NCBI RefSeq assembly: GCF_000160135.1
Contig: NZ_GG729933.1
Location: 121,362 to 185,361, forward strand
Length of the DNA: 64,000 nt
DNA from: Oribacterium sp. oral taxon 078 str. F0262
GTDB taxonomy: Bacteria > Bacillota > Clostridia > Lachnospirales > Lachnospiraceae
Reading direction: 5' to 3'
The notes below the pieces were generated by a model. It ran no database searches. It was given only the letters and a program-made list of their open reading frames with translations, and had not been told where the DNA came from. Each line of letters opens with the position of its first letter. Within the stretch, counting starts at the first letter, position 1. Below are positions 7,090-18,500 of the stretch, piece after piece. The position numbers were made by a program, and so were the translations under genes.

Positions 7090-8745
7090 ATGAAAAGGAG
7101 AAAAGCACTGGGAGTGCTGGCGGGTCTTGCCGCCGGGGCGCTGTACTTCTCCGCTTCAGGCATAATGAGCTATGCCTTGCCCGGCTGGGACAATTCCAGC
7201 GGGGAGTGGAAGTACAACAACGCCCGGGAAGAGAGCATGACAAATGTCTGGCGTCAGTCCGGACCGCGCTGGTACTACCTGGGGTCAGATGGGAAGCTGC
7301 TGAAAGACTCGCTTCTCAGCTGGCAGAATGATACCTATTACCTGGATAAGGACGGCGTCATGGCTGTGAACCAGTGGGTTCATATCAGCGGCGAGCAGAG
7401 TTCGGACCAGGGAAGCTTCGCGGAGGGCTGGTACTATTTCGGGCCCACCGGAAAGTCCTACCGGAAGACGGGGGACAAGTTCAAGAAGATCATCGACGGC
7501 AAGAGCTATGTCTTCAATGAGGACGGCGTCATGCTCACCGGCTGGCTGGACGAGAACGGCGGAATCGTGGACGATGACGACCCCTTCGTCCAGGGAGTCT
7601 ACTATGGGGGAGACGACGGGGCTCTGGTCACGGACGGCTGGTACCATTACGCGGACAAGCTGGTCCCCTTCACGGGCTCCGATACGAAGAGCCAGCTCGT
7701 AGACAGAGACTACTATCAGTATAAGGATATGTGGTTCTACTTCGACGAGAAGGGCAAGAAGGTCGCGAGCACAGACGGAAAGATCAAGGAGAAGACGGTC
7801 AAGGGCATCACCTACGGCTTCGATGAGAACGGTGTCATGGATCCGTGGTGGGGCTCTGTCGCATCGGTCAGCACACTCCGCCGCTCCAATCCGACGAGTG
7901 ATGTGCCGGTGAAGTTCTACTCCGGCTACAACGGCGGGGAGCTCTTCAAGGACCGCTGGTTCTGGATGTACCCCTCCGAGCAGCTCGATGAGCAGGACTA
8001 TCAGGATCAGGAGAGCAGCTGGTGGAGAGCCGGAAGCAACGGAAAGGTTCTCCGGAACAAGATTTTCAACATCAACGGAAAGCGCTACGCCTTCGACGGC
8101 ATCGGCCGGATGAAGACGGGCTTCGTCCTCTTCGACAAGAGGAGAGAGTTCGTGGCGCAGTACGACGTGGACAGCTGGGAATCGGAGAACTTCATCAACG
8201 GCGACCTCTACGGTATCGAGAGAGCGGATCTCTACTTCTTCAATGTCGACGAGTGGAACGACGGTTCCATGCAGACCGGGAAGAATATCAAGATCAAGCT
8301 GGATGACGGCGAGCATACCTTCGGCTTCGCCGCGAACGGAAAGGCCTATGGAAACCGCAACATCCTCGAGAAGGTCGGAAACCGCTACTATATCAACGGA
8401 CTTCTGTTCCAGGCAAATCCGGAGTACCGCTACGGTGTGGTCAAGGTCTCAAATTCAGAGTACCGGGTAATCAACAGCGCGGGAAATCTCATGAAGGGGA
8501 CCCGGAAAGCGCTCAGCCTGGGAGAGGGAGAATATCTCCTCATCGTAGACGACAAGCTGGTCGGATATGCGACGGATCAGTCGAGAGCTCCGAAGTGGAT
8601 GAAGGGCGATCGCGGAGAGGGCTTCTACGGCTACAACGAGAATCAGACGGATCATTACGCCGGAGGATATCTCGCGGGAGCGGGAAGCACGACGGATCTT
8701 TCCTATCTGCCGGAGGAGATGAAGCTGAACTTTAAGAATGAGTAG
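7090..8745 (+). CDS. Secreted cell-wall-binding (choline-binding-type) repeat protein
   Basis: 551 aa with a signal peptide (MKRRKALGVLAGLAAGALYFSASG..., cleavage near residue 30). Almost the whole mature protein consists of aromatic-rich repeats of the choline-binding/glucan-binding type: RWYYLGSDGKLLKDS, YYLDKDGVMAVNQWV, GWYYFGPTGKS, SYVFNEDGVMLTGWL, MWFYFDEKGKK, YAFDGIGRMKTGFV. Such repeats bind teichoic-acid choline or carbohydrate and hold proteins at the cell surface. I see no catalytic domain. The ATG at 7090 is preceded by AGAGAGG. It is the first of three same-strand surface genes (31 and 57 bp apart), so it is probably cotranscribed with them; it may be a surface scaffold or adhesin, which is inference. 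Confidence 0.87.
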   Translation: MKRRKALGVLAGLAAGALYFSASGIMSYALPGWDNSSGEWKYNNAREESMTNVWRQSGPRWYYLGSDGKLLKDSLLSWQNDTYYLDKDGVMAVNQWVHISGEQSSDQGSFAEGWYYFGPTGKSYRKTGDKFKKIIDGKSYVFNEDGVMLTGWLDENGGIVDDDDPFVQGVYYGGDDGALVTDGWYHYADKLVPFTGSDTKSQLVDRDYYQYKDMWFYFDEKGKKVASTDGKIKEKTVKGITYGFDENGVMDPWWGSVASVSTLRRSNPTSDVPVKFYSGYNGGELFKDRWFWMYPSEQLDEQDYQDQESSWWRAGSNGKVLRNKIFNINGKRYAFDGIGRMKTGFVLFDKRREFVAQYDVDSWESENFINGDLYGIERADLYFFNVDEWNDGSMQTGKNIKIKLDDGEHTFGFAANGKAYGNRNILEKVGNRYYINGLLFQANPEYRYGVVKVSNSEYRVINSAGNLMKGTRKALSLGEGEYLLIVDDKLVGYATDQSRAPKWMKGDRGEGFYGYNENQTDHYAGGYLAGAGSTTDLSYLPEEMKLNFKNE

Positions 8746-8776
8746 GGAGGCTTCCGACTCTAAGTAAAAGGGGAAA

Positions 8777-11700
8777 ATGATGAAAACGAAAGGAAAAAAG
8801 AGATGGGAGGCAATCCGGGAGCTCCTTTGGAAACCGAAGCGGGCTCTCTCGATCGTGCTTTCCGCTTCTATGATCGCCGGAGGACTGCAGGTGGCGATGC
8901 CGACAATCACCGCTCAGGCCGCAGGACTGGATAACCACCCGGAATACTACAATGTAAACAATAACGGCGGAAAGAGAACCGCCTGGCAGTTTCCGGCGGC
9001 GGTTTCCGGCGGCGGCAGCGTCGGGGACGAATTCGACCTGCACGGTATCGTAAAGCCGGGGCAGTACGGAAACGGGAAGAACTGGGACGCCAGCAGCATC
9101 ACCAACAACGATAATTCCTTTAAGAACGGAGAGACGGTACAGGTCACGACAGCCTATGGCTACGGCCATACGCCGAATGATGGACGTTTCTGCGTCTTCT
9201 ACCGCCAGCTCGACTCGGGGAATGCCGCAAAAAATGCCGCGAAGAATGACGCGTACTGGCAAGGATCCAGCGCGGGCTCCGCGCAGATGCCTCTGCCGGG
9301 CAACGGGGTCGCACAGAATCTTGGAAACCTGGGCGTACGGGCTCGTTTCACTCTCCATCCCAGCGCGGATGGAAATATGATCCTTGCAGATTACACTCTG
9401 CAGGAGATCAACGGAGACTACCATACGATCCAGATCGGAACGGACGGCGATACCTATGTAGGGCAGGACGGCGCGGTGGCCGGAGCCAGTGCCGCGGATA
9501 CCGCGAATGTCACAAACGTACATGATAAAATCATCCACATGGTGAATGTGGGAACCGGCGCTAAGACCGGCACACAGGCGCCGACCTATCAGGTTTTTGA
9601 TATTATCACGACGGATGAGGGCTACGGCCTGGGAATCACAGGGGTGGATAATTTCTGGTCAGGAGAATTCCACACCTCCAGCTACAGGAAGCAGAATAAT
9701 CGTCGTTACGGTGGAAAGGGGCATAGCGAGAGCGGAGTTACCGACTCCGTATTTGCCTATTCCTGGAATATCTATCTGCAGCCCTACCAGCAGATCACAA
9801 AGAGGGTTGCGTTTTCCGCGCAGGCGGCTTCCTATTATGTCAATGACAGCGTCGGAAGCGACAGCAATGCCGGAACCTTTGATCATCCCTTTAAGACGAT
9901 CCAGCACGCGATCGATAAGATCGGGGCGGGAAATATCGGCTATATCTATTTGCAGACGGATATCCCGCAGCCCTCGACGATCTCGATCTCAGATCGGGTG
10001 GTTTCGCTCCAGTCTACGGATTATAAGCAGGATGGGACTTATGTCCAACCGTATGGTGATACGCATGAGCTGAAGTTCACGGGAACTGCCGGGCATCTTA
10101 TGGATGTGAGTGGCAGCGGATCTCTGAACCTCTCTGATCTTAAGGTGAACGGGACCAATGCGAAGGATACCGCGATTGAAGTGACTGGCGGAACGCTGGC
10201 CGTCACGTCCGGTGTCACTCTTACTGGCTCCTCCAGTTCTGTGGATGGTAAGGGAAGTGCACTCAATCTTACCGGAGGCAACACAGAGATCCTCACCGCC
10301 GGAAAAGAAGTTACGATTCAGGCCGGCGGAGCCGTGAAGAAGAGCGGACTCGTGAATGTGGAAGCGGACCTTACGATCGGCGGCGAGAAGGATATCAACA
10401 TCACCGGGGCAAAGGATGCCGGAAATAATGACAGGAATATCTATCTCCATGACGGAAAGCAGATCAAGGTAAACGGACAGCTCACCGGGAAGATCGGCGT
10501 CACGACGGAGAAGCTTCCGGCTGCCCATGTCAGCGGAGCTTATACGGCGCCGCAGCAGCTGGTTGTGGCAGTGCCGACAAACAGCGGGAATACGGTTCCT
10601 ACCACCCCGTTCAAGTCGGATCTTTCCCTCCTGGATGTTGCGCATGGGGAAGGCCCGGTTTCTGCGGAGCACGTAGTCTTCCGCAGAGAGGGAAATAAGA
10701 TCACCTATAACTTCGTGGATGAGAGCGGGAAGAAGCTCCTCACCACTGGCGGAGGACAGCCTGTCAGCGCGATCCCGACGACGACTCTGGATGGAAATGG
10801 GATTGCGGGTGTCTGGGACGGAGACAGCGCGAGCTTCTCTACACAGGCGACGAAGTCGGCGAAGGTTAAGATCGCCGCTCCTCCCGCAAACATTACAGCC
10901 GGAGCCTCAGTAAAGGCGGCCACTTGGACGGTGGGGACACAGCTTCCCTATGTCTTCAGCAGCGCGACGGTGGACGGCGCCACCTGGGCTCCCGCGGCGA
11001 ATGGTGAGATCGGAGCGACGCCTGTCGATATGCCGAATGCCGATGTGATCATCACCTACACCTATAAGGTGAAGGATGTCACAGTGAACTTCGACTTAAA
11101 CGGCGGAAACGTGAACGGCAATACCGCGCCGGTCGCTCTGACCGGAAAGGCGGGAAGCGCGATCGTCGGTGTGCCTCTCCCCAGCAGATCGGATGGAAAG
11201 ATCTTCCGCGGCTGGGCGACGACCGCTTCGGCGACAGCTCCTGATGTATTTACGACCCCTGGCATTCAGAATTTCCCGAATGCCGATGCAACCTACTATG
11301 CGGTCTTTACGCTGGATACTACGACCCAGAGGCAGTTCAACGTCGATTATCAGAATGCAAACGGCTCGATCATCTTCCGGACGCTGGCTCCGGCGGCGAA
11401 CGGCCCCTACGGCACTCCGATTCTGGTCGGACCCTACCACGCGAGGGGATATGAGCTGAACCTGGCCTCGACGAAGGCGAGTGTCCTTCCGAGCACATTG
11501 AAGCAGACGGCGACCGCCATAGCGAATGGCGGAGACGGCTTCGACGGCTCAAACAACTTCCACTCCACGCTGGAGGGGACGGACGGTTCGATGCACTTCA
11601 TCTATAATGTGAGCACGGACCCCAGCCAGAAATCGAAGTTCTATGTCCATTACAAGAGCGATACCGGTGTGACGATCAAGGCGGATACCGTGACGGATCA

Positions 11701-14700
11701 TTTCCCGGAGGAGTCTCTGAATGTGACGGCGCCCGCGATCTTCGGCTATGACTTCCAGAACGGGGAGACGCAGTGGGGCTTTGGCCACACGCAGACGCCG
11801 CCGACCGGAGTTCCGAACTCTGTCGTGGACGACTATGATGGATCACCTATCACTCCGGCGACGGATCTCTATTCGGACAGCCAGGGAAGCTTTACCGGGA
11901 ACAGCTTTACCGGAACGATAGGAAACCGGGATACGCACATTGTCTTTATCTATAAGTCAAATGGCATGGCGGCTCCGTTTATCACGAGCTTCCTGGATAA
12001 GGGAACCGTGGACCGGAACCTGAGAAACTTCAGGGATCCGATCAATGAGACGCCGGCAGCTCTCACCGCGCTCAATAAGTCCGCGGCGGGCGACTACCAT
12101 ATGCCGTACTACGGCTATAATCTGGATGTCGCAGCTTCCAATGTGGATCCGGCGACGACACAGAACGGTACCACGCCGGTTCCGAATACGATTGCGGCGA
12201 ACGGTGACTTCACCGGTATGATGCCGCAGGGAGAGCTGGATCTGAACTATCGCTTCGATCGGGATCTCTCGAAATGGGCACATATTATCTTTAAGCCGGG
12301 AGCGCACGGAAGCCTGAACAATCAGCCGAACGATGACAGCAATCCTACGGCACCGGGCTATGTATCCCCGGATGTGACCTCCGCGGGCGGAAATGACTTC
12401 AAGGTCGACGTCCTCGGAAATGACGGCAGCCACCAGGCAGAGGCCTACAGCATTCAGGTCATGAAGGACAAGCACCTCGTCCCGAACACGGTGGCGGACC
12501 ACCTCTATCTCTTTGAGGGATGGTTCCGGGATACAAACGGAGACGGCATCCGTCAGGCGGGCGAAGCCCTGCTTCCGGACAGCGAGGTCTTCGCGAGCGG
12601 CGCGACAGAGACGCTCACCGCTTCCTTCATCGAGGATCCGGCGCACTGGGGCGATATCCAGTTCGTCGCGGATGCTCACGGAAGCCTGAACGCGGGCGAT
12701 CCCACAAGCGCGCATGTCAATGACGAGCAGCAGTGGTCGACCGTTTCCGTGCCGGGCGTTACGCCGGAGCCGAACTACCTGCACCACGGCTGGTTCCTGA
12801 ACGGACACAAGATGGAGGCGACCGATACCGTAAAGCCGGGCGAGACCTACCATGCGCAGTTCGGAAAGGATCCGATCCCCTGGGGCATCCCGTCTCAGGC
12901 ACCGAATGCAAGCGGCCACATCAACAACAGCAACAACGGAAAGGGACAGATCCGCGTCCACGATACGGATCAGAACTATAACTACGTGATCACCGATCCC
13001 TCTACGGGAGAGATCATCGCGGTACAGCCGGGTAGTCCCACGAGGGAAAACTACTTCGAGAACCTCTACCCGGAGCATCACTACGATGTCTATGAGGTCG
13101 ACCGTTCTCAGCCGACCCCGAAGCCGGGAGACAACATCTCCACCGTGACGCCGAGAGGCGGCCCGACAGATGTGCTCATCCCCGCGATAGAGACAAACTA
13201 CGTCGTAAACTACGATGAGGACAACGATGGAAAGACCGTCCTCGTCATCAATCCGGCGGACCCGGATTCCGACTATGCGGTTATCGACCCGGATACCGGA
13301 AACGCCGTGGTTACTCCTGAGTGCGGATCAGACGGCTGGCAGACGCCGTCCGGCTCGAATCCGTCGAAGGCGACCTTCTCCGGACTGGAGATCAACAAGA
13401 AGTACATCGTGGTTGCGCGCCCGAAGGGCAGCAGCTTGACACCGCAGCAGCAGATGCCCGACGGCTCGGAGATCATTACGGATCCGGCCGGAGACCTGCA
13501 GGTTCCGAAGTTCATCGTCGAGACGAAGAGAGGAACTGTGGAGAGCGTCAATGGAAACGCGGTTGGAACGAACCGCTTCACCGAGGCGCATGAGGGCGAG
13601 ACCGTGGTGCTCAGCCCGCAGAGCACGACCGGCTTCCTTTACTGGAAGGTAATCGCGGGAACGATTCCGGGCGTATCCGGACACATCACAGACCAGAATT
13701 ACAGCTTTACCATGCCGAAGTCGAATGTCGTGCTGGCGGCCTACTACACGCCTTCTGTCGCGTCCCCGAGTAATGTCGAGGTGACGGATGAAGTCAAGGG
13801 CGGCGCGGTCGGTGAGTTCGCCCACGATCCGGACGAGGATGCCGCTTTGCAGAATCAGTTCCGGACGAACGCGGACGAGGTTCTCATGAATATAAACGGC
13901 GCGGACGTCGAGTACCGCATCGTCTATAAGAAGGGACATCCGAAGCGGGAAGAGAATGAGATCATCAAGAACGACAATCCCTACAATATGCATGAAAAGG
14001 CATATACGGGAGCCTGGTCTCTGAATATCGACCTCGACCGCTATGTCAACGGCAGAAAGGTGAACTATCCGCTTTACAATCCGGCGGGAAGCCACACCTA
14101 TGACAGCCGCTATACCTCTCAGAGCTTCAAGACGATCATCCAGCTCGATAAGGACGACGTCGACCAGATGGATTATCAGCTCTACGAGGTGGACGACAGC
14201 AGCGGAACCGTCGTTGCGACGCCGATTGCGATGTCTGACGATCCGGAGCAGACGGCGGGGCTCTTCAGCTTCGACGCTCATGTCGGGAAGCGCTATGTGA
14301 TGGCCTACAGCAGGGCTTATCATGTGACCTTCACAAACGACCACGACAAGCAGGTTGTGGACTACAAGGTGAGAAGAGGCGAGCTCGCCGCGGATTACCC
14401 GGAGTGGGCTACAGTCAATGTGCCGACAGAGCATTACACCGATGACGACGGCTATGAGTGGACCTATAAGGGCTGGAGCAAGAGCCGTGACAGCCTGAAG
14501 AAGTTCGATCCTGCGAAGGACGAAATCCGGAAGAGGACCTTTGCCTACGCCTTCTATAAGAGCAACAAGGAGGAGAGAGACAGAGAGTACAACCGATTTA
14601 AGGAGCTTCTGGACGAGGCACTTCGTCTGGCGGACGACTACTTCCTGAAGAGGAAGGAAGCGGGAGTCATCAAGGATGCGATCGCAGAGGCACAGGCGCT

Positions 14701-15445
14701 TCTCTATCGCCGTCCGGGTCCCACGATCGGAGAGCTGATCGAGGCCTTTGGAAAGCTGAAGAAGGTGTATGATCACTATCAGGATGACGTTCTGGTTCCG
14801 CGCTATGAGGACTACGGTTCCCGCACGAGAGACGGCGGCCAGCATGGCGGCTCGTCTGCGGGCGGCGGCGGAAGAGGAGCCGGAGTGACCGGCAACAGCT
14901 TCCGGCAGCCGGCGGAGAAGAACTACATCGTCGGAACGAACGGAGTCTGGGAGCTCGTGGATGAGGCCGGCCACAAGTGGGCCTTCGTCTTAAACGGCGG
15001 CATCCGTCTGCAGAGCACCTGGGCCAAGCTGGAGTACACCTACGATCAGCGTTCGAAGAACGGCTGGTACCACTTCAACTCGAAGGGACTGATGGACTAC
15101 GGCTGGTTCCGGGACGAGAAGCTCAACTGGTACTACTGCAACACGATCCACGACGGCTGGTTCGGAAAGATGAAGACCGGCTGGCACTATGATACGGTCG
15201 ACAAGCACTGGTACTATCTGGATACGGAGACAGGCATGATGTTCGTTGGCTGGCATCTGATCGATGGGAAGTGGTACTACTTCAACGAGAAGAAGGCGAC
15301 GCCGGCGATCACCTACCGCTTCGATGAGGGGATTGACCAGTGGGTCTTCATGGAGGTGTCGACGAAGCCGCTCGGCTCGATGTATGTCTCTGAGCAGACT
15401 CCGGACGGCTACCATGTAGATGCAAACGGGGCATACGTACAGTAA
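8777..15445 (+). CDS. Giant multidomain surface protein with beta-helix, InlB-type repeats and C-terminal cell-wall-binding repeats
   Basis: 2222 aa. Signal peptide over about residues 1-48 (basic start MMKTKGKKRW, cleavage near TAQA-AG). A globular N-terminal region is followed at about residue 352 by YYVNDSVGSDSNAGTFDHPF, the start of a right-handed beta-helix (pectate-lyase-like) segment to about 590. InlB B-type repeat near 768-850 (VNFDLNGGNVN ... FRGWATT) and MucBP-like strands from 854 (NVDYQNANGSIIF). Two related modules near 1165 and 1290 carry HGSLN. Paired fibronectin-like modules near 1400-1560 (YVITDPSTGEIIAV, YAVIDPDTGNAVV) recur in the next gene. A helical segment (1930-2010), a Gly-rich linker (2018-2045) and WYxF repeats (2093-2172) end in TPDGYHVDANGAYVQ. 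Probably an adhesin; no sortase motif is present. Confidence 0.88.
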   Translation: MMKTKGKKRWEAIRELLWKPKRALSIVLSASMIAGGLQVAMPTITAQAAGLDNHPEYYNVNNNGGKRTAWQFPAAVSGGGSVGDEFDLHGIVKPGQYGNGKNWDASSITNNDNSFKNGETVQVTTAYGYGHTPNDGRFCVFYRQLDSGNAAKNAAKNDAYWQGSSAGSAQMPLPGNGVAQNLGNLGVRARFTLHPSADGNMILADYTLQEINGDYHTIQIGTDGDTYVGQDGAVAGASAADTANVTNVHDKIIHMVNVGTGAKTGTQAPTYQVFDIITTDEGYGLGITGVDNFWSGEFHTSSYRKQNNRRYGGKGHSESGVTDSVFAYSWNIYLQPYQQITKRVAFSAQAASYYVNDSVGSDSNAGTFDHPFKTIQHAIDKIGAGNIGYIYLQTDIPQPSTISISDRVVSLQSTDYKQDGTYVQPYGDTHELKFTGTAGHLMDVSGSGSLNLSDLKVNGTNAKDTAIEVTGGTLAVTSGVTLTGSSSSVDGKGSALNLTGGNTEILTAGKEVTIQAGGAVKKSGLVNVEADLTIGGEKDINITGAKDAGNNDRNIYLHDGKQIKVNGQLTGKIGVTTEKLPAAHVSGAYTAPQQLVVAVPTNSGNTVPTTPFKSDLSLLDVAHGEGPVSAEHVVFRREGNKITYNFVDESGKKLLTTGGGQPVSAIPTTTLDGNGIAGVWDGDSASFSTQATKSAKVKIAAPPANITAGASVKAATWTVGTQLPYVFSSATVDGATWAPAANGEIGATPVDMPNADVIITYTYKVKDVTVNFDLNGGNVNGNTAPVALTGKAGSAIVGVPLPSRSDGKIFRGWATTASATAPDVFTTPGIQNFPNADATYYAVFTLDTTTQRQFNVDYQNANGSIIFRTLAPAANGPYGTPILVGPYHARGYELNLASTKASVLPSTLKQTATAIANGGDGFDGSNNFHSTLEGTDGSMHFIYNVSTDPSQKSKFYVHYKSDTGVTIKADTVTDHFPEESLNVTAPAIFGYDFQNGETQWGFGHTQTPPTGVPNSVVDDYDGSPITPATDLYSDSQGSFTGNSFTGTIGNRDTHIVFIYKSNGMAAPFITSFLDKGTVDRNLRNFRDPINETPAALTALNKSAAGDYHMPYYGYNLDVAASNVDPATTQNGTTPVPNTIAANGDFTGMMPQGELDLNYRFDRDLSKWAHIIFKPGAHGSLNNQPNDDSNPTAPGYVSPDVTSAGGNDFKVDVLGNDGSHQAEAYSIQVMKDKHLVPNTVADHLYLFEGWFRDTNGDGIRQAGEALLPDSEVFASGATETLTASFIEDPAHWGDIQFVADAHGSLNAGDPTSAHVNDEQQWSTVSVPGVTPEPNYLHHGWFLNGHKMEATDTVKPGETYHAQFGKDPIPWGIPSQAPNASGHINNSNNGKGQIRVHDTDQNYNYVITDPSTGEIIAVQPGSPTRENYFENLYPEHHYDVYEVDRSQPTPKPGDNISTVTPRGGPTDVLIPAIETNYVVNYDEDNDGKTVLVINPADPDSDYAVIDPDTGNAVVTPECGSDGWQTPSGSNPSKATFSGLEINKKYIVVARPKGSSLTPQQQMPDGSEIITDPAGDLQVPKFIVETKRGTVESVNGNAVGTNRFTEAHEGETVVLSPQSTTGFLYWKVIAGTIPGVSGHITDQNYSFTMPKSNVVLAAYYTPSVASPSNVEVTDEVKGGAVGEFAHDPDEDAALQNQFRTNADEVLMNINGADVEYRIVYKKGHPKREENEIIKNDNPYNMHEKAYTGAWSLNIDLDRYVNGRKVNYPLYNPAGSHTYDSRYTSQSFKTIIQLDKDDVDQMDYQLYEVDDSSGTVVATPIAMSDDPEQTAGLFSFDAHVGKRYVMAYSRAYHVTFTNDHDKQVVDYKVRRGELAADYPEWATVNVPTEHYTDDDGYEWTYKGWSKSRDSLKKFDPAKDEIRKRTFAYAFYKSNKEERDREYNRFKELLDEALRLADDYFLKRKEAGVIKDAIAEAQALLYRRPGPTIGELIEAFGKLKKVYDHYQDDVLVPRYEDYGSRTRDGGQHGGSSAGGGGRGAGVTGNSFRQPAEKNYIVGTNGVWELVDEAGHKWAFVLNGGIRLQSTWAKLEYTYDQRSKNGWYHFNSKGLMDYGWFRDEKLNWYYCNTIHDGWFGKMKTGWHYDTVDKHWYYLDTETGMMFVGWHLIDGKWYYFNEKKATPAITYRFDEGIDQWVFMEVSTKPLGSMYVSEQTPDGYHVDANGAYVQ

Positions 15446-15462
15446 GCACCGACATGATCTTG

Positions 15463-15490
15463 ATACCGGGCGGGGAAGCCCGCCCGGTAT
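15463..15490 (+). other. Perfect intercistronic hairpin between two surface-protein genes
   Basis: 12-base arms ATACCGGGCGGG and CCCGCCCGGTAT with loop GAAG. No T-run follows; instead the AAGGAG ribosome-binding site of the next gene begins one base later. It is therefore more likely an mRNA processing/stability or attenuation element than a plain terminator. Confidence 0.7.
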
Positions 15491-15502
15491 AAGGAGAAGA
15501 AG

Positions 15503-18500
15503 ATGAAACAGAAAACAAATCGAAGAAGGCTCAAGAGAGCTCTCTCGGGGGTGCTGACGGGGGCGATGCTGCTCTCCCAGCTCTCCTTGGGAACGGCTCT
15601 TGCAGCCAGCGTGGAGGCACCGGACAAGGTGGCGGATTATCTCAGTCCTCTGGGAATATCCGGCAGCTATGATCTGAACCATCCGCTCAACCTGGGTCAG
15701 GACTCCGCGATCTTTTTGGATACGGGCTACGGGCCGGCCGTGGGAGGCAGCTATACATATGGAAGTCATGTCACTGCATCGGAGGTTGATACCACCCTGC
15801 CGACCGGCTATAGGGCGATCGGAACTCTGATCAAGGGCAAGGCAGGAGATCGGCTGAGTGATCCCAACACGATCAATGGAGGAACCGCCGGAACAGAGAC
15901 GATGAATCCTCCGGGGATTTCACTCCCGAAGCTTCCCTGGGACACTACCACTGCTCCTGCCTGGGATGGCATGAAGTTCCAGGCCTGGCAGAAGCTCTCG
16001 ATCTCGAAGAATACCCTGTCGACGGTGAAGAGTTATGAGGTTCCGGTCTTCCCCTATCAGCCCCTGGAGGTTTACCGGGCGGTCTGGATGGGAGACAGTG
16101 CTCATAAGAAGCATCTGAAGGTAGTGCACTTCTTTGACAAGGATGGCACTGCCTCGGGAAGCTTTGAGAATGCTGCGAGCGGAGCGGAGCCTGCGAATAT
16201 GCATCGCTTTGCCTTCTCGGATACAGAGCAGATTCCCAAGCAGGATCACATCTCGAAGGAGGCGCTCACTCCTCCGGGCTATGAGCTGGATTCCATTATC
16301 CTTAAGAACAACAAATTTGTGAGGCCGGACGGTGCGACGGAGATCGACGAAGGTATCGTTGAGCCAAGTCCCCAGACCGATCCGAAGTCGGTCGATGGAC
16401 CGATGCCGAACCGGGATGCGGCGATCGGCTTTAAGTACAAGAGAAACTCGCAGACCTTTACCCTGACGGCGCGCTACCGCTTGGATGACGGCTCCACTCT
16501 CGCAGACGGGGGAAATGTCGCGACTCCGATCGGAGACAGCCAAGTCACCGGAAAGGCTCCGGATGAAGAGGTGGATATCCCGCTGGCCGATGAGAGCCAT
16601 TTCCTGGTAGACGGCTCCGGGAATAAGCAGTATCTCTTTGATCATATCGATACCGCACCGGCACAGAATGACAGCGGACTCGTCTTCCCCGGCTCCTCTA
16701 ACGCCAATAAGTGGAAGATGGGAAACCAGAATGTCATCATCAACTGCGTTTACAAGGTGAATCCCGCGTTCAAGGCGAATGTCAGGATCAAATACCTTGT
16801 GAAGAATGCGGATGGAACGACGGAGCCGGTTCCGAATGCGGCGGGAAGCGGGACGCTTGCGGACGATCTGAAGGATCTCACGCCGGGCGTGGAGACAGAG
16901 GTGACGCTTCCCAATGTCCCTGAGGGATATAAGACTGGAACGATCTCGGATGTCGCGGTCGACACCAGCTCGAACCCGGCGTCCTACCACTTCAACTCAG
17001 CTTACTTTAGTGATGCCGGAAGCTCTGTCCCCCCGCTTGCTCCTGCTAAGCTGAAGATCAATCCGACGGTGCACGGCGGAATACTCACGGTCTACTACAC
17101 GCCGGATACTTCTTCCGCTTCCTTTGTGAAGGTAAAGCTCTTTGTGCATCCGGGCGGAAGCAGTGCGAGCATCTCCGGAAACCAGGAGAAGAATTTCCCG
17201 AAAAGCAGCTCCATGACGATGCGGAAGCTCCTCTCTGAGGTGAGCGGCGTCGCGGAGGGCGCGGTGGAGAGCGGACTGATCACGATGTCCTCCACGGATG
17301 CTCCCTACTATGAGCTGAAGGGCTGGTTCCCGGCCACAAGCTCCGGCGCACTGGCACCGAGCGCTGCTCAGGTCGCGATGGACGATCTCATCAGCTTTAA
17401 CTCCTCTGATACAGAGAGAGACTACGTCGCAGAGGTTGTAAAGAAGCAGAGCGCATGGCTCGATATCGAGTTCAAGAAGGGAAGCGGAGACGGAAGCGTA
17501 TCTGCCAGCGCACCCGGCAGGCTCTCCTATAAGGGGAACAACCAGCTCCCGGCCTATGACGCGTCAGGCGTTACCACGACGACGCTCTCGAATCTCCTTG
17601 GCATGATCACAGTGCACGCGAACGGTGGCTACAGCATGGCGGAGAGCAGGGGCGCAGGCTGGTTCAACAGCGCTGGAACTCAGGTCGCGCACTATGACGA
17701 CAGTGGTGTGCTGCATATTGATGCTACGGATGCGATCACCGCTTCCGATACCTTTACCTTTAACTTTGCTCCGGACATTGTCGACGACGGCTACAATCAT
17801 ACGCCGTCCGCGGTTGGAAAGCTGGATTCCTCCACGGGAACCGGTACGATCACGGTGCAGGCTCCGAATGCGAAGCGCGCCTATGTCGTTGTGGATGAGA
17901 ACGGAAACGTCGTGGACAACAAGAGCGGAACCGCGCTTGCCAGCGGAGATTTCACCGGCCTTACCCCGGGCTCTCCCTACAAGATCTACGAGGTTCCGAG
18001 CTCGGAGCTCCATAACTATGACACCCATGGAGTCCCCTATGTCGACACGCTGGTACATCCGGCGCCGCCCTGCGACGTCACGATCCCCGCGATCGGCACG
18101 AACTTCAACACCAGCGACGGGGCGGACAATACGAGAACCCTGGTCGTGAACCCGACAGCTCCGAATACCGAGTATGCGCTGGTCGATGAGAACGGCCGCG
18201 TGGTCCCGGTGGACGGCTCCTCGGACGGCTTCGTCAATCCGAACGGCGGTCCCGCGACCTTCCGGAATCTGGACCCCAACACGAACTACACCGTTGTGGC
18301 ACGCCCGGTCGGCTCCAGTGACCCGGCGACAAACCGTGTTCCCTACGGAACCAATGTGAACACCGGAAATCTCTCGAGCGGCACGACCACGGGCACCCTC
18401 TATGATCTTTATGTCGAGGATCCCGGAAAGGTCTCTTCCTACACAAGAGGCGGGAATACCGTAACCGTCACGACGGTAGAGTATCAGCACATCCGGCTCC

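Noticed and set aside
11957..14974. Two long antisense frames inside the 2222-aa surface gene
   Set aside because: They lie opposite a fully coherent secreted protein and have the I/V/R-rich composition typical of antisense shadows.
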